DNA of 64,000 bases. Origin: Parvularcula sp039822105 (GTDB lineage: Bacteria > Pseudomonadota > Alphaproteobacteria > Caulobacterales > Parvularculaceae). The stretch spans positions 43,308 through 107,307 of the forward strand of contig JBCBMW010000014.1 in the NCBI GenBank assembly GCA_039822105.1, given 5' to 3'. Numbering within the stretch: position 1 is the first letter of the stretch; each line of letters begins with the position of its first letter. A program made the position numbers and the translations under genes. This document shows, in pieces, positions 59,093 through 64,000 of this stretch. The notes below the pieces were generated by a model that did not search any database, had not been told where the DNA came from, and worked only from the letters and a program-made list of their open reading frames with translations.

Positions 59093-59961
59093 CCAGCAGC
59101 GCTAAGAAGAAAAAACGTCCCGCCAAACGGGTCGTCACTCGGCGCAACGCAGGCAGGCTAGAGACGATCGGTGCACAGCTCGACAGCACCGTGACGACCT
59201 TTGGCAAAGGTGTCCTCCAACTGACCTTTATGACCGTGATCACCCTTGGCCTCTTGGCCTTGGTGGTGAGCGCCGCGTCCGGACGATTGAGTAAGTTGCC
59301 TGACCGCATCGCTTGGATGTCGGAGGCGGCTGCCCGCAGTGTCGGGCTCAATGTCTATCACGTGACGATCAAGGGCGGGGAGAGCCTCACCAAGCGTGAA
59401 GTCATGCAAGCCCTACGTGATGAGCGCTTCGGCAGTGTCATTGGCCGCCCGCTGATGACCCTTGACGCAGACGCGATGCGCGAGACGCTCGAAAATCTCG
59501 ATCCGGTGAAAGCCGCTGTCGTCCAGAAGCTTCTTCCCGACACGTTGCATGTCTCGATCCTCGAGCGCGATGAGCGTGCGCTCTACCTCAACGAAGACGG
59601 CACCTATTTCGTGGTCGACAGCCAGGGCGTGATCGTCCGCGAAAGCTCTCCTACAGAGTATACTGACCTTCCCGTGATCAGCGGCACCGACGACCCGGCT
59701 AAGGCCGCTGCTTTCCTCCGTATTCTGCGAGAACATCCGGCGATACTGACCCGTGTAAAGGGCATCGTCGTCGTCAGTGATCGACGCTTTGACCTTCGCT
59801 TTGGCAACGGCTTTGTCGCCAAGCTGCCCGAAGAAGATGTGCGCATTGCCTTGGCGCGGCTTGAAAAGCTCGAAACCGGGGCAGGGCGACTTTCTGCGAC
59901 GCTCGACTATATCGACCTGCGTGACCCCAAATGGGCTTACTACAAGCCAAAGGACGAGTAG
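59080..59961 (+). CDS. ftsQ: FtsQ, cell division protein
   Basis: A 293-residue bitopic divisome protein starting at GTG inside the end of ddl. A very basic cytoplasmic tail (KKKKRPAKRVVTRR) precedes one membrane segment (about 45-65). The POTRA domain follows (VYHVTIKGGESLTKREVMQAL...PLMTLDADAMRETLENLDPVKAAVVQKLLPDTLHVSILERDERALY), then the FtsQ beta domain (YFVVDSQGVIVRE, LPVISG) and a C-terminal DLRDPKWAYYKP. It recruits FtsL/FtsB. Confidence 0.93.
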   Translation: MPKVASSAKKKKRPAKRVVTRRNAGRLETIGAQLDSTVTTFGKGVLQLTFMTVITLGLLALVVSAASGRLSKLPDRIAWMSEAAARSVGLNVYHVTIKGGESLTKREVMQALRDERFGSVIGRPLMTLDADAMRETLENLDPVKAAVVQKLLPDTLHVSILERDERALYLNEDGTYFVVDSQGVIVRESSPTEYTDLPVISGTDDPAKAAAFLRILREHPAILTRVKGIVVVSDRRFDLRFGNGFVAKLPEEDVRIALARLEKLETGAGRLSATLDYIDLRDPKWAYYKPKDE

Positions 59962-59971
59962 TCTTGCTCGC

Positions 59972-61027
59972 GTGACCAGCACGCTGTTTCTCTCCGATGC
60001 CATCACGGCGCTGGTGGCACCTGACGCCCACGACCCGATCCACGAGGCCGTGCGCGCGCCCAGTCTCTTTTCGCGCAAGACTCAGGTGAAACGGGGTGCG
60101 GGCACGCATCTTGAGGGCCTGCGGCGCGACGATGAGGTGGTCGCGTGTCTGCCGCTGGGCGCAACGAGCTGCCAGACGCTCAAGGTCTCAGCCCAGATCG
60201 GCCGCCAGGTGCTCCACGGTGATATGAGCGATGCGCTCGAAGTGGCCCTCAGCAAAGCGGGCGCGCCTGGGCATGCGGTGATCTGCGCCGAGCCCACCGA
60301 GATCCGGCTCGACGGACAGACGATCGAAGGCTCCCCGGTGGGCAAACCGGCGGGTACGCTCGAAATGGTTGTCACGGCTTTTATCAGTGAGCTTGGTCTT
60401 CTCGCTGACCTGGAAAAGGCTGCGCTTCAGGGCGGTTTGCGCCTCTCTGGCGTTATGGCCGCTGAGGAGGCCGCGTCAGCCAGTCTGGGTACGGATAGGA
60501 AGCCAATCCTGCTGGTTGATACGTGGACGACGAAATATATCGACTTCACAGATGAGGGTGTGCGTGCGTCGGTGACCGTACCGATCGGCTCGGGTCACCT
60601 CGCGCTTGATCTCAAGGTGAGTTTCGATCTGACCGATAGCGCCTCGGAGAAGCTTGCGGAACGGTATCTTCTTGACCGCTGCGGTGCCTCTGATGCTGAC
60701 AAGGTCGAGGTCGCGGCCGCGCGTCTTGATGAGCTGACGAGTGCGTGCCGCGATGCGGCGGCCTCTGCGGGTCTTGAGCTTGGCGACGCCTTGATCCTCG
60801 GGCTGCCCGGATCGCCGCGCGTTGTGGAGGCGTGGGACAAGATCGGTTTGCGGGTAAGCGCGCCTGGACTCGCCATGCCCAAGACGAGCCCGCCGCTTCT
60901 CACCTTGGTCCGCGGCGCCACAAAGCTCGCCGATGGAGCTGTCCCGCGGGCGCAGGCGATGGCCTTGCAGCTGGATGCGCCGAAGGATGCGCCGAGCGCG
61001 CTCAAGTGGCTTAGAAAGAACTTCTAG
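59972..61027 (+). CDS. ftsA: Highly divergent FtsA-like protein
   Basis: A 351-residue protein in the ftsA position, starting at GTG ten bases after ftsQ. FtsA relationship: RLDGQTIEGSPVGKPAGTLEMVVTAF aligns with the LDG...dPxGMxGxxLxVxxH block; VMAAEEAASASLG, VPIGSGHLALDL (cf. PxGGxxVTxDI) and KLAERYLLDRCG (AExxKxxYG) follow; the end PSALKWLRKNF matches the amphipathic membrane-targeting helix of alphaproteobacterial FtsA. But the phosphate-1 LDIGTSK motif is absent, phosphate-2 DIGGGTT reads DTWTTKY (183-189), and the protein is about 70 residues short. ATP binding is doubtful. No ftsZ follows. Confidence 0.78.
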   Translation: MTSTLFLSDAITALVAPDAHDPIHEAVRAPSLFSRKTQVKRGAGTHLEGLRRDDEVVACLPLGATSCQTLKVSAQIGRQVLHGDMSDALEVALSKAGAPGHAVICAEPTEIRLDGQTIEGSPVGKPAGTLEMVVTAFISELGLLADLEKAALQGGLRLSGVMAAEEAASASLGTDRKPILLVDTWTTKYIDFTDEGVRASVTVPIGSGHLALDLKVSFDLTDSASEKLAERYLLDRCGASDADKVEVAAARLDELTSACRDAAASAGLELGDALILGLPGSPRVVEAWDKIGLRVSAPGLAMPKTSPPLLTLVRGATKLADGAVPRAQAMALQLDAPKDAPSALKWLRKNF

Positions 61028-61058
61028 CATCTCGCGCCCGGCGCCTTAGGTGATGGCC

Positions 61059-61712
61059 ATGGCATCCTGGACCCACGACCTCCCGCCCAGCCCGCTCTTT
61101 GGTGATGAGCTTGAGAAGCCGCATCTGCGCCTTGAAACGCTGCGTTATCTGGCAGCCCGCCGCTCGCTGACGGCCGCGCAGATGACAGATCCCGGGCCGT
61201 CACCCGAAGAGGTGGAGGCGCTCCTCGCCATGGCTGCCCGGGTGCCGGACCACCGCCGGGTGCATCCCTTCCGCTTCATCGTGTTCGAAGGTGACGATCG
61301 CGCCGCGTTCGGTGAGGTGCTGGCTGCGGCAACCCTTGAGAACGATCCGGCGGCCACGGATGATTGCCTGAGGCTCGAGCGTGAACGTTTCCTCCGTGCA
61401 CCCCTCGTTGTGGCGGTGGTGAGCAACGTGAATATCGAGCACAAAACGCCGGAGTGGGAACAAATCCTCACCACCGGGGCTGTCTGCCAAAATCTCCTGA
61501 TCGCTGCGGGCGCCGCTGGCTATGCTGCGCAGTGGCTGACGGAGTGGTACACTTATGACGAGAGAGTGTTGATGGCGATGGGCCTCAGCGCGACCGAACG
61601 TGTGGCTGGTTTTCTCTATATCGGCACCCCGGCCGATGCGCCGAAGGAGCGTGCCCGGGTCCCGGCGCCAGAGCTTACGTCTCGCTGGACGGCCCCTGAA
61701 CCCCAAAGCTGA
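61059..61712 (+). CDS. Nitroreductase-family FMN oxidoreductase (YdjA-like)
   Basis: A 217-residue flavoprotein in the place where ftsZ is expected. Starts at 61050, 61053 and 61059 are possible; the last has the best spacing. Motifs: YLAARRSLTAAQM (FMN-binding R-R-S), AARVPDHRRVHPFRFIVFEGDDR, then GAVCQNLLIAAGAAGYAAQWLTEWYT and GFLYIGTP. This resembles E. coli YdjA, a small nitroreductase. Its last 38 bases overlap the convergent pgsA gene. Confidence 0.88.
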   Translation: MASWTHDLPPSPLFGDELEKPHLRLETLRYLAARRSLTAAQMTDPGPSPEEVEALLAMAARVPDHRRVHPFRFIVFEGDDRAAFGEVLAAATLENDPAATDDCLRLERERFLRAPLVVAVVSNVNIEHKTPEWEQILTTGAVCQNLLIAAGAAGYAAQWLTEWYTYDERVLMAMGLSATERVAGFLYIGTPADAPKERARVPAPELTSRWTAPEPQS

Positions 61713-62217
61713 GCTCTTTGAGGGTCACAACGGTGTAGTGGACGCCTGTGCCGAAAGTCAGAAGGGCTGCGACCCACAAAAGAGCGAACCCGAAGACTGA
61801 AGGCCCAAAGGTTAGCACAAAGAGCGCCACCAGCTGAACGGTGGTTTTCCCCTTGGCGAGCGGTGAGACAGGCAGCTCGCCGCCTTGCTCCACCAAGCCC
61901 TCACGCAAGCCTGCGACCCACAGCTCCCTAAGGGCGATGGCCAAGACCGGGATCAGCATGAAGCTCCAGAGCGTGCCATTGGCCACCAAGACGATGAGCG
62001 CCGTGGTGGTCAGCATTTTGTCCGCAATGGGATCAAGCACGCGGCCAAGCGGCGTTTCTTCTTGCCGTTTCCGCGCGACATAGCCGTCCAAAAGGTCCGT
62101 GATCGCCGCAATGGCAAAGACGATCCCTGCCAGGATCGTCTCGCCGGACATCAAAAGGGCGGCGTAGGGGAGAACCAAAATCGCTCTGAGGAGGGTCAAT
62201 CGGTTCGCCAGGGTCAT
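61675..62217 (-). CDS. pgsA: CDP-diacylglycerol--glycerol-3-phosphate 3-phosphatidyltransferase
   Basis: A 180-residue inner-membrane enzyme that makes phosphatidylglycerophosphate. The CDP-alcohol phosphotransferase signature D-G-x2-A-R-x8-G-x3-D-x3-D is complete in TDLLDGYVARKRQEETPLGRVLDPIADK. It has about five membrane segments, starts MTLANRLTLLRAILVLP as usual, and has a short polar tail. It lies five bases downstream of accC on the same strand and overlaps the nitroreductase gene at its 3' end. Confidence 0.93.
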   Translation of the reverse strand: MTLANRLTLLRAILVLPYAALLMSGETILAGIVFAIAAITDLLDGYVARKRQEETPLGRVLDPIADKMLTTTALIVLVANGTLWSFMLIPVLAIALRELWVAGLREGLVEQGGELPVSPLAKGKTTVQLVALFVLTFGPSVFGFALLWVAALLTFGTGVHYTVVTLKELSFGVQGPSSET

Positions 62218-62222
62218 GCCCG

Positions 62223-63569
62223 TTACTCCTCTTGGCCTGCGAGCCAGTCGCCGAGCCAGTGGATGTGATAATCGCCTTTTTGAATGTCTTCTTCTGCAAG
62301 CAGACGTTCAAAAAGCGGTACGGTGGTTTTAATGCCGGAGAGCACTGTCTCCTCAAGCGCGCGCTGGAGGCGCCGCATCACCAATTCCCTGTCATCGCCC
62401 CAGACGATCAGTTTCCCGATCATCGAGTCGTAATAGGGCGGGATCGAATAGCCGTCATAGACCGCCGAATCGAACCGAACGCCAAGGCCACCAGGCGCGT
62501 GGAACTCCTCAACCCGGCCCGGTGAAGGCACAAAGGTTGTGGGGTCTTCGGCATTGATGCGGCATTCGATGGCGTGGCCTTCGATGACGATCTCTTCCTG
62601 CTTAATGCTGAGCGGATTGCCAGCGGCGATGGAGATCTGCTCACGGACGAGGTCGATGCCCGTAACCTGCTCGGTCACAGGGTGTTCCACCTGAAGGCGC
62701 GTGTTCATCTCGATAAAGAAGAACTCGCCGTTTTCGTAGAGATACTCGACCGTCCCGACGCCGAGGTAGCCGAGGCCCTCGATCGCTTTCCGCGTCGTCT
62801 CGCCAATCTTGGCGCGCGCCTCTGGCGATAGGACCGGGGAGGGCGCCTCTTCCAAGATCTTCTGATTGCGGCGCTGGAGCGAGCAGTCGCGCTCACCCAG
62901 ATGGATGACATTGCCGTGGCTGTCGGCGGCAATCTGGATCTCAATGTGCCGCGGCGTTTCTAGATAGCGCTCGATATAGACCGAGCCGTCGCCGAACGCG
63001 GCTTCAGCTTCGGTGCTCGCAGCTGCCAGGGCGCCTTCGAGCTCGTCCGGTGTCCGCGCGAGTTTCATGCCGCGGCCGCCGCCGCCTGCTGCCGCTTTGA
63101 TAAGAGCCGGGTAGCCGATCTTCTCCGCAGCTGCGCGTGCTTCGTCGAGATTACCGAGCGCGCCGTCAGAACCAGGCACAAGCGGAATCCCGAGCTCACC
63201 CACGGCCCGCTTGGCCGCAATCTTATCGCCCATCGTGCGGATGTGCTCGGCTGAGGGGCCGATAAAGGTGATGTCGTGGGCTTTGACGATTTCCGCGAAC
63301 TTCGCGTTCTCGGACAGGAAGCCGTAGCCGGGGTGGATCGCATCGGCGCCGGTGATCTCGGCGGCCGAGACGATCGCTGCGATGTTCAGATAGCTGTCTT
63401 TTGCCGCTGGCGGGCCGATGCAGACACTCTCATCAGCGAGGCGAACATGCATCGCGTTCGAATCGGCGGTCGAGTGAACCGCGACAGTGGCGATGCCAAG
63501 GTCACGGCAGGCGCGGTGGACCCGCATGGCGATCTCACCGCGATTGGCAATCAGGACCTTTTTGAACAT
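62223..63569 (-). CDS. accC: AccC, biotin carboxylase subunit of acetyl-CoA carboxylase
   Basis: A 448-residue ATP-grasp enzyme that carboxylates biotin on AccB. Motifs: KVLIANRGEIAMRVHRACRDLGI, HPGYGFLSENAKFAEI, the Gly-rich ATP lid KAAAGGGGRGMK, ERDCSLQRRNQKILEEAPSP, FIEMNTRLQVEHPVTEQVTGIDLVREQ and IECRINAEDP. Fully conserved. Placed three bases after accB. Confidence 0.97.
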   Translation of the reverse strand: MFKKVLIANRGEIAMRVHRACRDLGIATVAVHSTADSNAMHVRLADESVCIGPPAAKDSYLNIAAIVSAAEITGADAIHPGYGFLSENAKFAEIVKAHDITFIGPSAEHIRTMGDKIAAKRAVGELGIPLVPGSDGALGNLDEARAAAEKIGYPALIKAAAGGGGRGMKLARTPDELEGALAAASTEAEAAFGDGSVYIERYLETPRHIEIQIAADSHGNVIHLGERDCSLQRRNQKILEEAPSPVLSPEARAKIGETTRKAIEGLGYLGVGTVEYLYENGEFFFIEMNTRLQVEHPVTEQVTGIDLVREQISIAAGNPLSIKQEEIVIEGHAIECRINAEDPTTFVPSPGRVEEFHAPGGLGVRFDSAVYDGYSIPPYYDSMIGKLIVWGDDRELVMRRLQRALEETVLSGIKTTVPLFERLLAEEDIQKGDYHIHWLGDWLAGQEE

Positions 63570-63572
63570 GGT

Positions 63573-64000
63573 CTACGCCTCGAGGACGATCAGGGCTTCG
63601 TCGAATTCGACGGGCTCCGCATTCTTCGCAAGGATTTCGAGCACACGACCCGCGCGCGGGGCCTTGATCTCGTTCATGGTTTTCATCGCTTCGACGATCA
63701 TCAGCGTTTGGCCTTCTGTGACCTCGCCGCCGACATCGACGAACTGCGCGGCACCAGGGGTTGGCGACAGGTAAGCCGTGCCGACCATTGGCGAGCGGAT
63801 CGTCTCTCCCGACGACGCGGCTGCTGCAGCGATCGGTGCGGCTTCTGCAGCAGCGGGCGCAGGTGCTGCTGCGGCAGCCACCGGAGCGGCAACGGCTGCG
63901 ACCGGCGCTTCCAAAACTGTCTGTTGAATGGTGCGAGCAACCCGGAGGCGAAGGCCGCCTCGTTCTAATTCGACTTCGGTGAGGCCGGTATCATTGAGAA
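63573..64000 (-). CDS. accB: AccB, biotin carboxyl carrier protein (5' end outside window)
   Basis: The minus-strand frame is open to the window edge (LNDTGLTEVELERGGLRLRVART), so the N-terminus is missing. A long Ala/Pro linker (about 35 residues) follows, then the biotinyl domain: VGTAYLSPTPGAAQFVDVGGEVTEGQTLMIVEAMKTMNEIKAPRAGRV, with the biotinylated Lys in EAMKTMN (usually EAMKMMN). Operon with accC. Confidence 0.94.
   Translation of the reverse strand, partial: LNDTGLTEVELERGGLRLRVARTIQQTVLEAPVAAVAAPVAAAAAPAPAAAEAAPIAAAAASSGETIRSPMVGTAYLSPTPGAAQFVDVGGEVTEGQTLMIVEAMKTMNEIKAPRAGRVLEILAKNAEPVEFDEALIVLEA

Noticed and set aside
61028..64000. ftsZ or lpxC downstream of ftsA
   Set aside because: All frames here are explained by nitroreductase, pgsA, accC and accB; no tubulin signature (GGGTGTG) is present.

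Overview
The window is typical chromosomal DNA of a GC-rich (roughly 60 %) alphaproteobacterium. The lineage is indicated by the NDUFA12 - DUF2155 - aat block, the pyruvate dehydrogenase E1-beta subunit with an N-terminal lipoyl domain, the WLRxNF carboxy-terminus of FtsA and the order of the dcw cluster. A marine Parvularculales/Hyphomonadaceae-like organism would fit, but that is inference. No phage, transposase, integrase or CRISPR array was found.

Layout. 1-10.1 kb: the 3' end of queA, a serine hydrolase, a four-gene operon (RND/MMPL exporter, LolA-like periplasmic protein, outer-membrane barrel, TetR protein) with a divergent TetR regulator and a perfect operator-like palindrome between them, a GNAT enzyme, tgt and a MipA/OmpV protein. 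10.6-16.2 kb: a secreted subtilase with sixteen tandem aromatic-GSLDA-type units, then a TPR hybrid histidine kinase. 16.2-24.2 kb: tRNA-Lys, several SDR oxidoreductases, an I78 inhibitor lipoprotein, NDUFA12, DUF2155, aat, an M14 carboxypeptidase and a flavoprotein. 24.2-28.7 kb: pdhB and pdhC separated by three overlapping DUF805 membrane-protein genes. 28.7-44.2 kb: malate synthase G, a DhlA-type haloalkane dehalogenase, a ClpP-like peptidase, a nitrilase, a small AT-richer module with an HxlR regulator, mazG, ilvE, a kappa-GST-like protein, a small lyase-like protein, a TRIC channel and an AraC regulator. 44.2-44.65 kb: RNase P RNA.

44.8-61.0 kb is one long, tightly overlapping dcw operon: mraZ-rsmH-ftsL-ftsI-murE-murF-mraY-murD-ftsW-murG-murC-murB-ddl-ftsQ-ftsA. 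It supplies peptidoglycan precursor synthesis and septal division proteins. Convergent to its end lie pgsA, accC and accB.

The most unusual signals are inside this essential operon. The murD product has lost nearly all catalytic motifs of the Mur ligase family. The ftsA product is short and lacks the actin-type phosphate-binding motifs but keeps the membrane-targeting tail. FtsI has KTA in place of KTG. ftsZ does not follow ftsA. Outside the operon the best leads are a stand-alone protein resembling the phospho-Ser/Thr lyase domain of class III lanthipeptide synthetases (41467-42066), the heptad-repeat subtilase, the DUF805 trio inside the PDH operon, and a Tgt lacking two of its zinc cysteines. 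All assignments come from reading motifs by eye; no database search was run.
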